From: Betaproteobacteria bacterium
GTDB taxonomy: Bacteria > Pseudomonadota > Gammaproteobacteria > Burkholderiales > CAIKXV01
DNA length: 64,000 nt
Assembly: GCA_947458265.1 (NCBI GenBank)
Contig: CANGYF010000017.1
Location: 37,540-101,539, forward strand
Direction of reading: 5' to 3'
Part shown: positions 31,162 to 41,032 of the stretch, in pieces
Layout: every line of letters begins with the position of its first letter
Numbering within the stretch: position 1 is the stretch's first letter
The notes under the pieces: model-generated
Database searches by the model: none
The model's input: the letters and a program-made list of their open reading frames with translations, nothing else
Told to the model about the DNA's origin: nothing
Program-made: the position numbers and the translations under genes

Positions 31162-31186
31162 CACCTGACCCCTGACACCTGACCCC
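31159..31186. repeat. 14-bp direct duplication after pepA
   Basis: TGACACCTGACCCC occurs twice in tandem (31159-31172, 31173-31186); the first copy includes the pepA stop codon. It has no stem and no known role; probably a slippage duplication. Confidence 0.7.
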
Positions 31187-31230
31187 GGGCTCCGCATCGC
31201 ACGGCGGCAGCCCCGGCCCGGCCCTTCCCG

Positions 31231-31692
31231 ATGACCCGCATCGATTTCTACACCAACGTCGATTCGCGCGAGCGCACCGCCTGCACCATCGCCGCGAAGG
31301 CCCTGGAGCGGGGGGTTCGCCTGTTCGTGCTCACCGCGGACGAGACCCAGTCCGAACGCGTCGACCGGCTGATGTGGACATTCGCCCAGCTCAGCTTCCT
31401 GCCACATGTGCGGGCGGCCCATCCGCTTGCGGCGCAGACGCCGGTGATCGTCGACCATGCCTTCGACCCGCTGCCGCACGACCAGGTACTGCTCAACCTG
31501 ACCGATACGACACCATCGGTGTTCAGCCGGTTCGAGCGGCTCGTCGAGATCGTGTCGCTCGATCCCGACGACCGGCAGCGGGCGCGCGGCCGCTGGCGCT
31601 TCTATGCCGAGCGTGGCTATGCCATGGCCTCGCATGACCTGGGCAAGCCGGACCGCGGTGGCGCCGCGACCGACCGCCCGGCACAAGGCTGA
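31231..31692 (+). CDS. holC: DNA polymerase III chi subunit
   Basis: 153-aa HolC. It starts MTRIDFYTNVDSRERTACTI and has the core LTADETQSERVDRLMWTF and PVIVDHAFDPLPHDQVLLNL of the family. Chi links the clamp loader to single-strand binding protein. The 30-residue C-terminal tail is low-complexity. It lies between pepA and valS, as in E. coli. Confidence 0.92.
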   Translation: MTRIDFYTNVDSRERTACTIAAKALERGVRLFVLTADETQSERVDRLMWTFAQLSFLPHVRAAHPLAAQTPVIVDHAFDPLPHDQVLLNLTDTTPSVFSRFERLVEIVSLDPDDRQRARGRWRFYAERGYAMASHDLGKPDRGGAATDRPAQG

Positions 31693-31699
31693 GCCTGCG

Positions 31700-32305
31700 A
31701 TGACAGAGATTTCGAAGCCACCGACGGGCGGCACGCACGATCCGGGTGGCGAACCGGCCGCCGGGCCGGCAACCGACGCTCCGGGCGAAGTGCTGGAGAA
31801 ACTGGAGGCCCTGCTCGGCCGCCTGCACGGGCCGGATTCGCCCGGCGAACATCCCCCGGCCTGGTCCGAGATCCCGACGCTGAACGAGCCCGTCCACCTT
31901 GCCGTCCAGACGGCAGGCCTGCACGCCATCCCGACCGGCGGTGACATCCCTACCCTGACCGAACCGGTCGAACTGCACGACGCGAAGCCGCCGGCCTCGC
32001 TGGCCATGGCCGCTTCGCAGTCGGTCGTGCCTGCAGCAGCGCCGGATCCGACCACCCCGCAGGCATTGCGCGAACGGGTCGAGGCGATGCTCCCCCACGA
32101 CCTCGAGCATCGGCTGCACGAGCGGGCCATGGCGAACCTGGAACGCACGCTGATCGACATCGAGCGCGGCTTCCGCGATGAACTCGCCGCGTGGCGCGAG
32201 GAACAGACCGCGCAGATCCGCGACCAGGTGCGCGCCGAAGTGGAGCGCGCCGTCGACGAGGTGCTGGCTGCGGCTGCTCGCCAGCAGGGACCGGGCGCGC
32301 ACTGA
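31700..32305 (+). CDS. DUF2486-like hypothetical protein
   Basis: 201-aa acidic, Pro/Ala-rich protein with no signal or membrane segment. The motif IPTLNEPVHL is repeated as IPTLTEPVEL about 30 residues later (about residues 55-95), and the C-terminal third is a charged helix (LHERAMANLERTLIDIERGF, EEQTAQIRDQVRAEVERAVD) likely to be a coiled coil. The IPTL repeats and the position between holC and valS suggest the DUF2486 family of Burkholderiales; function unknown. It starts 7 bp after holC. Confidence 0.65.
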   Translation: MTEISKPPTGGTHDPGGEPAAGPATDAPGEVLEKLEALLGRLHGPDSPGEHPPAWSEIPTLNEPVHLAVQTAGLHAIPTGGDIPTLTEPVELHDAKPPASLAMAASQSVVPAAAPDPTTPQALRERVEAMLPHDLEHRLHERAMANLERTLIDIERGFRDELAAWREEQTAQIRDQVRAEVERAVDEVLAAAARQQGPGAH

Positions 32306-32353
32306 TCCGTCCAGCCGGTGAAGCGCGGGGCGGGGGCTGGCGCTGCCTGCCTC

Positions 32354-32359
32354 TATAAT
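32354..32359 (+). promoter_or_regulatory. Perfect -10 element before valS
   Basis: TATAAT lies 40 bases upstream of the valS start; the -35 position is G-rich with no good match, so an activator or extended contacts may be needed. valS could also be read from the holC operon. Confidence 0.45.
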
Positions 32360-32398
32360 CGCCCACCCGCACCACTCGCCTGCACGCGCGCACGATCC

Positions 32399-35263
32399 AT
32401 GGAACTTCCGAAGAGCTTCGAACCCGGCAGCATCGAATCGTTCTGGGGCCCGGAATGGGAGCGGCGCGGCTACTTCGCCGCCGGCACCGAGCCTGGCCGG
32501 CCGGCGTTCGCGATCCAGCTGCCGCCGCCCAACGTCACCGGCATCCTGCACATGGGCCATGCGTTCAACCAGACGATCATGGACGCGCTGACGCGCCACC
32601 ACCGGATGCGCGGCTTCAACACGCTCTGGCTGCCGGGCACCGACCATGCCGGCATCGCCACCCAGATCGTCGTCGAGCGCCAGCTCGAGGCCAAGGGGCA
32701 GTCGCGCCATGCGCTCGGCCGCGAGAAGTTCATCGAGCAGGTCTGGGACTGGAAGCGCTTCTCCGGCGACACGATCATCAACCAGATGAAGCGCCTGGGC
32801 GCCTCGGCCGATTTCGAGCGCGAGTACTTCACGATGGACGAGTCGCTGTCCACGGTGGTGGTCGACACATTCGTCCGACTGTACGAGCAGGGGCTGATCT
32901 ACCGCGGCAAGCGGCTGGTCAACTGGGACCCGAAGCTGGGTACTGCCGTGTCCGACCTCGAGGTCGAGAGCGAGGAGGAAGACGGCCGTCTGTGGGAGAT
33001 CCGCTACCCGCTCGCGGGCGGTGCCGACGGTGCGGAAGCTGGACTGGTCGTGGCCACCACGCGTCCCGAAACGATGCTGGGCGATGTCGCGGTCGCGGTG
33101 CATCCGGACGACGAACGCTACCGGGCGCTGGTCGGGCGCAGCCTGGTGCTGCCGCTCACGGGTCGCGAGATCCCGGTGATCGCGGACGCCTACGTCGACC
33201 CGGCCTTCGGCACCGGCTGCGTGAAGATCACCCCGGCGCACGACTTCAACGACTTCCAGGTCGGCGAACGGCACGGGCTGGCACCCATCGGCATCCTCAC
33301 CCTCGATGCGAAGGTGAACGACAACGCACCGCAGAAGTACCGCGGCATGGATCGTTACGTCGCACGCAAGGCGGTGCTGGCCGACCTGCGCGAGGCCGGC
33401 CTGCTGGTGAGCGAGAAGCCGCACAAGATGATGGTGCCGCGCTGCGCGCGCACCGGCGAGGTGGTCGAGCCGATGCTCACCGACCAGTGGTTCGTCGCGA
33501 TGGGCAAGCCGGCGCCCGAGGGCACGCTGCATCCAGGCCGCTCGATCAGCGCGGTCGCGCGCGACGCGGTGCGCGACGGACAGGTGCGCTTCTTCCCCGA
33601 GAACTGGACCAGCACCTACAACCAGTGGCTGGACAACATCCAGGACTGGTGCATCTCGCGCCAGCTCTGGTGGGGCCACCAGATACCGGCCTGGTACGGT
33701 CCCGATGGCCATGTCTACGTCGCACGCAGCGAAGCCGATGCGCTGGCACAGGCGCGCGCGCGCGGCAGCGACGGGCCGCTGTCGCGCGACCCGGACGTGC
33801 TCGACACCTGGTACTCGTCCGCACTGGTGTGCTTCTCCACGCTCGGCTGGCCCGACGCGGCGAAGCCGGATGCGGCACCCGCGCAGAAGGCCGCCTACGA
33901 CCTTTACCTGCCGTCCTCGGTGCTGGTCACCGGCTACGAGATCATCTTCTTCTGGGTGGCGCGCATGGTGATGATGACTCTGCACTTCACCGGACGGATC
34001 CCGTTCCGCGACGTCTACATCCACGGCATCGTGCGCGATGCCGAAGGCAAGAAGATGTCGAAGTCCGAGGGCAACACGATCGATCCGGTCGACCTGATCG
34101 AAGGCATCGCGATCGAGCCGCTGCTGGAGAAGCGCACCACCGGCCTGCGCCGTCCGGAGACCGCGCCGAAGGTGGCCGCGCGCACGAAGAAGGAGTTCCC
34201 GGCCGGCATACCGCCGTACGGTGCAGACGCGCTGCGCTTCACGATGGCTGCCTATGCAACGCTCGGGCGCAACGTGAACTTCGACTTCAAGCGCTGCGAG
34301 GGCTACCGCAACTTCTGCAACAAGCTGTGGAACGCCACCCGCTTCGTGCTGATGAACACCGAAGGCCATGACTGCGGGCTGGACGAACAGGCGGCCGTGG
34401 TGCTGTCGGAGGCCGACCGCTGGATCATCGGCGAACTGCAGCGCGTCGAAGCCGAGGTCGCACGCGGCTTCGCGGACTACCGGCTGGACAACGTCGCGCA
34501 GGCGATCTACCGATTCGCCTGGGACGAGTACTGCGACTGGTACGTCGAACTGGCGAAGGTACAGCTGCAGGATGAAGATCCGGCGGTGCAGCGCGGCACC
34601 CGCCGTACGCTGCTGCGCGTGCTCGAGGCCACGCTGCGGCTGGCGCATCCCGTGATCCCGTTCATCACCGAGGCACTCTGGCAGACGGTGTCGGTGGCCG
34701 CCGGCAAGCGGCGCGACGACGAGACGTCGAGCATCATGGTGCAGCCCTACCCGCAGTCGCAGCCGGAACGGATCGACCCGGCGAGCGACGCGGCGATCGA
34801 ACGGCTGAAGGCGCTGGTCAATGCCTGCCGCCAGCTGCGCGGGGAACTGAACCTGTCCCCGGCGCAGAAGGTGCCGCTGGTAGCCTTCGGCGACGACGGC
34901 ACGGTGGCGCGCTTCGGCCGCTACCTCGTGCCGCTCGCCCGGCTGTCGACGGTCACCGTCGTCGACGAGAGCGCGCCCGGCGCCAGTGGCGACGACGATG
35001 GTTCGGCCGATGCGCCGGTCGCGGTGGTGGGGACCACCCGGCTGATGCTGAAGGTCGAGGTCGACATCGCCGCCGAGCGCGAGCGCCTGGGCAAGGAAGC
35101 GGCGAGGCTCGAGAACGAGATCGCCAGGGCACACGGCAAGCTCGCCAACGAGAACTTCGTGTCGCGCGCACCGGCAGCGGTGCTCGAGCAGGAAAGGGCG
35201 CGGCTGGCCGGATTCGCCGCGACGCTGGAAAAGGTCAGCGCCCAGCTCGCGCGCTTGAAGTGA
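32399..35263 (+). CDS. valS: Valyl-tRNA synthetase
   Basis: 954-aa class I synthetase (E. coli 951 aa). The HIGH motif appears as [16 protein letters not shown] (about residue 40-55), the CP1 editing domain spans roughly 190-340, the KMSKS motif is [10 protein letters not shown] (about 551), then an anticodon-binding domain and a C-terminal coiled coil ([20 protein letters not shown]). The start at 32399 ([13 protein letters not shown]) is conserved. A long antisense open frame over this gene is a codon-bias shadow. Confidence 0.97.
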   Translation: MELPKSFEPGSIESFWGPEWERRGYFAAGTEPGRPAFAIQLPPPNVTGILHMGHAFNQTIMDALTRHHRMRGFNTLWLPGTDHAGIATQIVVERQLEAKGQSRHALGREKFIEQVWDWKRFSGDTIINQMKRLGASADFEREYFTMDESLSTVVVDTFVRLYEQGLIYRGKRLVNWDPKLGTAVSDLEVESEEEDGRLWEIRYPLAGGADGAEAGLVVATTRPETMLGDVAVAVHPDDERYRALVGRSLVLPLTGREIPVIADAYVDPAFGTGCVKITPAHDFNDFQVGERHGLAPIGILTLDAKVNDNAPQKYRGMDRYVARKAVLADLREAGLLVSEKPHKMMVPRCARTGEVVEPMLTDQWFVAMGKPAPEGTLHPGRSISAVARDAVRDGQVRFFPENWTSTYNQWLDNIQDWCISRQLWWGHQIPAWYGPDGHVYVARSEADALAQARARGSDGPLSRDPDVLDTWYSSALVCFSTLGWPDAAKPDAAPAQKAAYDLYLPSSVLVTGYEIIFFWVARMVMMTLHFTGRIPFRDVYIHGIVRDAEGKKMSKSEGNTIDPVDLIEGIAIEPLLEKRTTGLRRPETAPKVAARTKKEFPAGIPPYGADALRFTMAAYATLGRNVNFDFKRCEGYRNFCNKLWNATRFVLMNTEGHDCGLDEQAAVVLSEADRWIIGELQRVEAEVARGFADYRLDNVAQAIYRFAWDEYCDWYVELAKVQLQDEDPAVQRGTRRTLLRVLEATLRLAHPVIPFITEALWQTVSVAAGKRRDDETSSIMVQPYPQSQPERIDPASDAAIERLKALVNACRQLRGELNLSPAQKVPLVAFGDDGTVARFGRYLVPLARLSTVTVVDESAPGASGDDDGSADAPVAVVGTTRLMLKVEVDIAAERERLGKEAARLENEIARAHGKLANENFVSRAPAAVLEQERARLAGFAATLEKVSAQLARLK

Positions 35264-35279
35264 AGGCGCCAAGCCCCCG

Positions 35280-36530
35280 ATGATCAAGGGCTTCGGGGCG
35301 CTGCAGCACCGGAACTTCCGTGTCTTCTTCTACGGGCAGACCCTTGCGCTGATCGGTACCTGGATCCAGGCCACCGCGATGAGCTGGCTGGTCTACCGGC
35401 TGTCCGGGTCGGCCTTCCTGCTCGGCGTCACCGGCTTCGCCGCCCAGATCCCGATGCTGCTGGTGTCGCCGTTGGCCGGCGTCGTCTCCGACCGCTTCGA
35501 CCGGCGCTCGGTGCTGATCGTGATGCAGGTGGCGCTGATGCTCCACGGGCTGGCGATGGCTGCGCTCGTCTGGTACGACCTGCTGTCGGCCTGGCACGTG
35601 CCGGTCGCCGCCTTCCTGATGGGCACCGCGATGGCGCTGGAGACCTCCGCCCGGCAGTCGTTCGTGCCGGTGCTGGTCGAGGACCGCGCCGACCTGCCGA
35701 GCGCGCTGGCCTTCGGCGCATTCATGCAGAACTCGGGACGGATGATCGGCCCGACGCTGGCTGGCTTCATCATCCACGTGGCGAGCGAGGCCGGCTGCTT
35801 CCTCGCCAGCGGCGTTTCCAAGGTCGCGGTGCTGGTTTCGCTGATGCGCATCGATGCGCCCGGCAACCGGCCGGTGATGCGCCGCCAGTCGATCGCCGGA
35901 GAGCTGGCCGAGGCCTACCGCTACCAGCGCTCGATCATGCCGTTGCGGGTGCTGCTCAAGCACGTGGCCATCGTGGGTTCGCTGGCAACCCCGTACATCG
36001 TGCTACTGCCGATCTTCGCCGCCGAGGTGTTCGGTGGCGGCCCGGCCACCCTCGGCCTGCTGCTCGGCTCGGCAGGTACCGGTGGCGTGGTCGGCGGCCT
36101 GGTCCTGGCCTGGCGCAACAACGTGATCGGAATGGTCCAGCTGAACCAGCGCGCGACGCTCGCCTGCGGCTTCGCGCTGATGGTGTTCGCCTGCAGCCAC
36201 TGGCTCTGGCTTTCGATGGGCCTGCTGTTCATCGTCGGCGCCTGCATCATCACCATCGTCACCTCGACATCGACGGTCACCCAGATGATCGTCGACGAGG
36301 ACAAGCGCGCCCGGGTGATGGCGTTCTTCACGATGTGCTTCCTCGGCATGGCGCCGGTCGGCGCTCTGGTCGCCGGGGCGATCGCGCAGGAGATCGGGGT
36401 CGAACCGGTGATCGCCGCGGGCGGCGCCTGCGTGGTGGTCGCCGCGATCGGGCTCGGGCGGCGCCTGCCGGAGTTCAGGACGCACCTGCGCCCGATCTAC
36501 CAGAGGCTCGGCCTGTCGCGCGGCAGCTGA
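35280..36530 (+). CDS. MFS transporter (EntS/MFS_3-like)
   Basis: 416-aa protein with twelve predicted membrane segments. The start MIKGFGALQHRNFRVFFYGQ and the loop 2-3 motif GVVSDRFDRRSVLIVMQ are typical of the MFS_3 group that includes the enterobactin exporter EntS. The substrate is unknown, and no siderophore genes are nearby. It starts 16 bp after valS, so it may share its transcript, and is convergent with the HD-GYP gene. Confidence 0.85.
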   Translation: MIKGFGALQHRNFRVFFYGQTLALIGTWIQATAMSWLVYRLSGSAFLLGVTGFAAQIPMLLVSPLAGVVSDRFDRRSVLIVMQVALMLHGLAMAALVWYDLLSAWHVPVAAFLMGTAMALETSARQSFVPVLVEDRADLPSALAFGAFMQNSGRMIGPTLAGFIIHVASEAGCFLASGVSKVAVLVSLMRIDAPGNRPVMRRQSIAGELAEAYRYQRSIMPLRVLLKHVAIVGSLATPYIVLLPIFAAEVFGGGPATLGLLLGSAGTGGVVGGLVLAWRNNVIGMVQLNQRATLACGFALMVFACSHWLWLSMGLLFIVGACIITIVTSTSTVTQMIVDEDKRARVMAFFTMCFLGMAPVGALVAGAIAQEIGVEPVIAAGGACVVVAAIGLGRRLPEFRTHLRPIYQRLGLSRGS

Positions 36531-36551
36531 CCCCTGGCGGGCAGCGCCCGT

Positions 36552-37652
36552 TCAGCCTGCGTAGCCCCAGAGCCGTTCGAGATCGAACCGGTGCACGGCC
36601 GGGTCGAAGGTGATGTAGCTGCGGATCGAGGTTGCGATCTTCGTGGTTTCGCGCAACGTGGGCTGCGGCAGCGGCTCGTCCATCGGGTTGAACACGCTCA
36701 TCACGATCGGTTGTCCGCCCGCAGAATTGTGGGTGATCACCGCCACTTCCCGGTTGGCCAGGCGCACCAGCGTCCCGGGCGGATGTCCACTGATCAGGCG
36801 GAACATGACCCCGGCGAGCATCGGGTCAAGGCCACTGCGGCTCCCGCGCAGGATGTCGCGCGCGGCCGTGGCCGGCAGCCTCGGCGGCCGGTAGAAGCGT
36901 TCGCCGGTCTTGGCACAGTAGATGTCGGCCAGCGCGATCAGCCGGGCCGGCAGCGCGATCATGGAAGCAGTCAGGCCGCGCGGGTAGCCTCTGCCGTCGA
37001 GCCGTTCATGGTGGTCGGCGACTGCCGCGAGCCATATCTCGTCGACCACGCCACGCGAGCGCAGCCAGGCGCAGCTGCGTTCCGGATGGGCGGCGATCTG
37101 CGCCCGCTCCTCCGGCTCAAGCTGCGCGGTGCGCCCAGTCAACTGGTCCTGAAGTTCCCGCATGCCCACGTTCATCGTCAGCGCGGCGCACAGCATGGAC
37201 CGCTGGTCGGCGGGTGGCAGCCCCAGTTCGGTCGCGACCAGTTCGCAGACCAGGGCGACCGCCACGCTGTGGCGCAGGCTGTAAGCCGCGCTGCGGTCGA
37301 GCGCGATCCAGCCCAGGCAGGCGTCCTGGTCGGTGGCGATCACCGCACGGATGGTGTCGGCCATGCCCATCACGCGCGGCGCCACGTCCTCGCCGACGCC
37401 GGCGGCGAACACCGAATCGAGGGTCGACACCACCTCGGCCAGGGCGGTGAACGGCGACAGTATCTCCGACACATCCAGGTCGCCGAGTTCCTCAGCACGT
37501 GCGAACAGCTTGCGTGCATTCAGGCGCAAGACCTGCGCTGCATCCTCGAGTACCGCGCCCCGGGCAAGCAGCAGCACACCGTAGCGGTCGTACAGGTCCC
37601 ACGGCAGCGGCTGGCCCAGCAGTTCGGGCCGGATTTCGATCGGGCGGAGCAT
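36552..37652 (-). CDS. HD-GYP domain protein lacking the HD metal pair
   Basis: 366-aa soluble protein. An N-terminal module (residues 1-100, YDRYGVLLLARGAVLED) is followed by an HD-GYP-type domain. The GYP end is intact (DHHERLDGRGYPRGLTASMI), but the place of the HDxGK motif reads LTMNVGMRELQDQL, so the His-Asp metal ligands are missing. Catalytic c-di-GMP hydrolysis is therefore doubtful; a sensory or protein-binding role is more likely. The ATG at 37652 begins MLRPIEIRPELLG; the upstream extension is not protein-like. Confidence 0.82.
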   Translation of the reverse strand: MLRPIEIRPELLGQPLPWDLYDRYGVLLLARGAVLEDAAQVLRLNARKLFARAEELGDLDVSEILSPFTALAEVVSTLDSVFAAGVGEDVAPRVMGMADTIRAVIATDQDACLGWIALDRSAAYSLRHSVAVALVCELVATELGLPPADQRSMLCAALTMNVGMRELQDQLTGRTAQLEPEERAQIAAHPERSCAWLRSRGVVDEIWLAAVADHHERLDGRGYPRGLTASMIALPARLIALADIYCAKTGERFYRPPRLPATAARDILRGSRSGLDPMLAGVMFRLISGHPPGTLVRLANREVAVITHNSAGGQPIVMSVFNPMDEPLPQPTLRETTKIATSIRSYITFDPAVHRFDLERLWGYAG

Positions 37653-37844
37653 CGCGGAGTCTTCGGGCGTCTCGTCGGACGGCGGTGGCACGGATAGATG
37701 CCACCCGCAGGCTGCGGGCAGCGGTGGACGTCCGGTTTCCGACCGTCCCGTTCCTGTTACGGCACCCGGACCGGAAACTTCAGTCAGCCGGGACGACGAG
37801 GGGGGCAACGGACGGCAGGAGACCTCGGTTTGGTACGATGGACC

Positions 37845-38117
37845 ATGGATCACGATCCCGATCACAGCCCCGGTAGTAGCCCCACCGCTTGCGCCGGGCC
37901 GCATCGCACCACCGTGCATGCACGGCACGATCCGGCCCCCCAGCCACCGGTGGAGCCGGCGCTGGAGGATTGCTGCGGTAACGGCTGCACGCCCTGCATC
38001 TTCGACATTTACCAGGACGCATACGACCGGTACGAAGCGGCGCTCGAAGCCTGGCGTGGCCGGCAGCCGCCGGCGCAGGCCGCAGGTCCCGGAGGCGGAC
38101 CCGGGTCGGCCGGATGA
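37845..38117 (+). CDS. Oxidoreductase-like domain protein (PF09791-type)
   Basis: 90-aa protein. The central motif ALEDCCGNGCTPCIFDIYQD, with four Cys in a CCxxxCxPC pattern, followed by AYDRYEAALEAWR, is the oxidoreductase-like N-terminal domain also found in eukaryotic mitochondrial proteins. Ends are low-complexity. Function unknown; the cysteines suggest metal or redox chemistry. Its stop overlaps the start of the ABC ATPase gene (ATGA), which links it to the transporter operon. Confidence 0.75.
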   Translation: MDHDPDHSPGSSPTACAGPHRTTVHARHDPAPQPPVEPALEDCCGNGCTPCIFDIYQDAYDRYEAALEAWRGRQPPAQAAGPGGGPGSAG

Positions 38118-38857
38118 TCCGCACCGACGGGTTGTGCCGCGCATTCGGGGGGCGCCAGGCGCTTGCCCCGCTCAGCACGCATTTCGAACGCGGGCGGGTG
38201 ACCGTGCTGCTCGGTCCCAGCGGCTGCGGCAAGTCCACGCTGCTGCGGCTGCTGATCGGCCTGCTGGTGCCGGACGCCGGATCGGTCGAGATCGACGGCG
38301 TGACCCTCGGCACCGCGACGGTGGAAGCGATACGCCACCGGACCGGCTACGTGATCCAGGATGGTGGGCTGTTCCCTCACCTGACCGCGCGCGACAACAT
38401 CACGCTGCTCGCACGCCACCTGCGGTGGGACGGCGGGCGTATCGCCGCGCGGCTGGCCACGGTCGTCGAACTCGCGCGCATCGACCCGCGGCTGCTCGAC
38501 CAGTACCCATCCACGCTGTCCGGCGGCGAGCGCCAGCGCGTGGGCATCGCACGCGCCCTGTTGCCGGATCCACCGCTGCTGCTGTGCGACGAGCCGCTGT
38601 CGGCGCTCGATCCGATCACCCGGCACGACCTGCAGCGCGAATTGCGCGGCCTGTTCGACGCCCTGGGCAAGACCGTGCTGTGGGTCACGCACGACCTGCA
38701 CGAGGCTGCTGCGCTGGCCGACGATATCCTGCTGATGCGTGACGGGCGCGTGGTGCAGCGCGGCACGCTGGCCGATCTCGTCGAGCGTCCAGCCGACCCG
38801 TTCGTGACCCGGTTCGTGCAAGCCCAGCATGGCTTGCCTGGAAAGGTCGCCCGATGA
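38114..38857 (+). CDS. Osmoprotectant-type ABC transporter ATP-binding protein
   Basis: 247-aa ATPase with Walker A GPSGCGKST, Q-loop YVIQDGGLFPHLTARDN, signature LSGGERQRV, Walker B LLLCDEPLSALD and the H-loop WVTHDLHEA. The IQDGGLFPHLT form is typical of the OpuC/YehX group that imports glycine betaine, choline or carnitine. It overlaps its neighbours by 4 bp on both sides. There is no CBS domain, so ionic-strength sensing of the OpuA type is not expected. Confidence 0.9.
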   Translation: MIRTDGLCRAFGGRQALAPLSTHFERGRVTVLLGPSGCGKSTLLRLLIGLLVPDAGSVEIDGVTLGTATVEAIRHRTGYVIQDGGLFPHLTARDNITLLARHLRWDGGRIAARLATVVELARIDPRLLDQYPSTLSGGERQRVGIARALLPDPPLLLCDEPLSALDPITRHDLQRELRGLFDALGKTVLWVTHDLHEAAALADDILLMRDGRVVQRGTLADLVERPADPFVTRFVQAQHGLPGKVAR

Positions 38858-40506
38858 AGGCCGGGATGCTGGGCTGCCGGAGCGCCGCCGGGGCATGGCT
38901 CGCCACGATGGTCCTGTTGTGGACGCTCGCATCGGTGTCGCTCCCCGTTCGCGCACAGGACACCGCTGCCGGGCCGCAGCGGCAGGTAGCGCCGGTGCTG
39001 GTGGTCGGCAGCAAGCGTTTCACCGAGTCCTACATCCTCGGCGAGATCCTGCGCCGTACCGCGGAGTCCGCCGGCGAAGCGACGGTGCGCCACGAGCAGG
39101 GACTGGGCAACACCGGCATCGTCCAGGCAGCGCTGGCATCGGGCGCGATCGACCTCTATGTCGAGTACACCGGCACCCTGGCACGCGAGATCCTGCGCCT
39201 GGACGACCCGCAGGATGCAACCGCGATGGCACGGGCGCTCGAACAGCGCGGGCTCGCCATGTCGCGGCCGCTGGGCTTCAACAACACCTACGCGCTGGCG
39301 ATGCAGGAGCGGCAGGCCGACCGCCTCGGCATCGCGCGTATCTCGGACCTCGCCGGCCATCCGTCGCTGCGGCTCGGGCTCACCCAGGAGTTCATCGGCC
39401 GGGCGGATGGCTGGCCGGGCCTGCGCAGCCGCTATGCGCTGCCCTTCGACACGCCGCGCGGCATGGAGCACGGACTGAAGTTCGGCGCCCTGGCCGCCGG
39501 ACAGCTCGACGTCATCGATGTCTATTCGACCGATGCGGCGATCGCACGCAACGGCCTGCGCGTGCTGCAGGACGACCGCGACCACTTCCCGCGCTACGAC
39601 GCGGTGGTGCTCTACCGCGCAGGGCTGCAGGGCCGCCTGCCTCGCACCTGGGCGGCGATCGCGGCACTCGAGGGACGGCTCGACGACGCGACGATGCGCG
39701 CACTCAATGCGCGTGCCGAGGCCGGCGGCGAATCCTTTGCCGCAATCGCCGAGCAGTTCCTGTCGGCAGCGGCGCGGGTCACGCCGCCGCAGGCGACCGG
39801 CAGCGCTGCCGGTGGCACTGCCGGTAGCGCAACGGATACCAGGCCGCCGCGCCGCACGCTTGCGAACGCACTGTTCGGCGAAGACTTCCTGCGCCTCGCC
39901 GGCGAGCACCTGGTGCTGGTGTTCGGCTCGCTGCTGCTCTCGACCATCGTCGGCGTCCCGCTGGGCATCTGGTGCGCGGCCAGCGCCGCGGCACGCCGCT
40001 GGGTGCTGCCAGCGGTCGCCCTGGTGCAGACGATCCCTTCGCTGGCCCTGCTCGCCTTCCTGATCGCGTTCTATGAGCGCATCGGCATGCTGCCGGCGCT
40101 CACCGCGCTGTTCCTCTACGGGCTGCTGCCGATCGTGCGCAACACCTGCGCCGGGCTGGAAGCGATACCGCAGGCCCTGCGCGACTCCGCGCTCGCGCTC
40201 GGCCTGCCGCGCAGCGCCCGGCTGCTGCGCATCGAGCTGCCGCTGGCGCTGGGCGCGATCCTCGCGGGCGTGCAGACCTCCGCCGTGATCAACGTCGGCA
40301 CCGCCACCATCGCCGCCTTCATCGGTGCCGGCGGCTTCGGCGAACGCATCGCCACCGGCCTCGCCCTGAACGATGCGACGCTGCTGCTGGCCGGCGCGCT
40401 GCCAGCAGCAGGCCTGGCGCTGCTGGTGCAGCTGCTGTTCTCGTCCCTCGAAAGCAGGCTGCTGGCTCCCCCGCTGCGACCGGCGGCCGGCAGGCGGCCT
40501 GCCTGA
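38854..40506 (+). CDS. Osmoprotectant ABC transporter: substrate-binding domain fused to permease
   Basis: 550-aa fusion. An N-terminal signal or anchor (about 1-36) leads to an OpuAC-type binding domain (about 48-290; VGSKRFTESYILGEIL, IDLYVEYTGTLAREI), a Thr/Gly-rich linker, then a BPD permease (about 340-535; LSTIVGVPLGIWCAA and the EAA loop RDSALALGLPRSARLLRIEL). The binding domain comes first; many fused osmolyte permeases have it after the permease. With only one permease gene, a homodimer is expected. The ligand (glycine betaine, choline or similar) is not determined. Confidence 0.88.
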   Translation: MKAGMLGCRSAAGAWLATMVLLWTLASVSLPVRAQDTAAGPQRQVAPVLVVGSKRFTESYILGEILRRTAESAGEATVRHEQGLGNTGIVQAALASGAIDLYVEYTGTLAREILRLDDPQDATAMARALEQRGLAMSRPLGFNNTYALAMQERQADRLGIARISDLAGHPSLRLGLTQEFIGRADGWPGLRSRYALPFDTPRGMEHGLKFGALAAGQLDVIDVYSTDAAIARNGLRVLQDDRDHFPRYDAVVLYRAGLQGRLPRTWAAIAALEGRLDDATMRALNARAEAGGESFAAIAEQFLSAAARVTPPQATGSAAGGTAGSATDTRPPRRTLANALFGEDFLRLAGEHLVLVFGSLLLSTIVGVPLGIWCAASAAARRWVLPAVALVQTIPSLALLAFLIAFYERIGMLPALTALFLYGLLPIVRNTCAGLEAIPQALRDSALALGLPRSARLLRIELPLALGAILAGVQTSAVINVGTATIAAFIGAGGFGERIATGLALNDATLLLAGALPAAGLALLVQLLFSSLESRLLAPPLRPAAGRRPA

Positions 40507-40639
40507 GCACGCCTTCCCGCGGCTGGCGGCAGGAAGACTCGCCTCGGGGCGTTCGTCAGCCGCTCAGTAGGCGCTCAGTACGCTCTCGGGCCGCAGCACG
40601 GCACGGATCGCCAGCGCTCCGGAGGCGCGAGCGGCCCGG

Positions 40640-40879
40640 TCACTTCTTCTTGAGGTAGAACACGAACTCGCCGGCGACTTCAGACGACGACAGCAGCAGG
40701 TTGCCTGTCTGCCGGGAAAAGGCCTGGAAGTCCTTGGTGGCGCCCGGATCCGTCGACACGACCTTCAGCACCTGTCCGGTGATGAGCTCATTGAGGGCCT
40801 TCTTCGTCCGCAGGATGGGCAGTGGACAGTTCAGGCCCCGCGTGTCCAGTTCGCGGTCGCATTCGGTCGCGTCAGTCAT
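40640..40879 (-). CDS. tusA: TusA/SirA-family sulfurtransferase
   Basis: 79-aa protein. It starts MTDATECDRELDTRGLNCPL and has the conserved sulfur-accepting Cys in GLNCPLPILRTKKAL. TusA-type proteins carry persulfide sulfur for tRNA thiolation, Moco synthesis or sulfur oxidation. The ATG at 40879 gives the family length (81 aa in E. coli); the upstream frame is not conserved. Nearby moaC and soxYZ make a link to sulfur or Moco metabolism plausible, though they are not co-transcribed with it. Confidence 0.88.
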   Translation of the reverse strand: MTDATECDRELDTRGLNCPLPILRTKKALNELITGQVLKVVSTDPGATKDFQAFSRQTGNLLLSSSEVAGEFVFYLKKK

Positions 40880-41032
40880 GTTCGCCCCCCCCAGGCCCGG
40901 CTCTCGAGAAGCCCGGATTCTAAACAACCGGCCGGGCGGCGCAAGCACCGTCCTTCCGACCGGGCAGGCAGCATCCGCTGCAGCCCACCCAGCCGCGCCC
41001 CCGCGCCGCGACCGGACCGCCAGGCGCGCCGC

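Noticed and set aside
31159..31186. Start of a CRISPR-like or regulatory repeat array
   Set aside because: Only two adjacent 14-bp copies without spacers; best read as a tandem duplication.
31523..35287. Very long minus-strand open frame (about 1250 codons) across valS
   Set aside because: It is antisense to a complete valS, has no recognisable domain, and its Arg/His/Asp/Gln-rich composition is that of a codon-bias shadow in GC-rich DNA.
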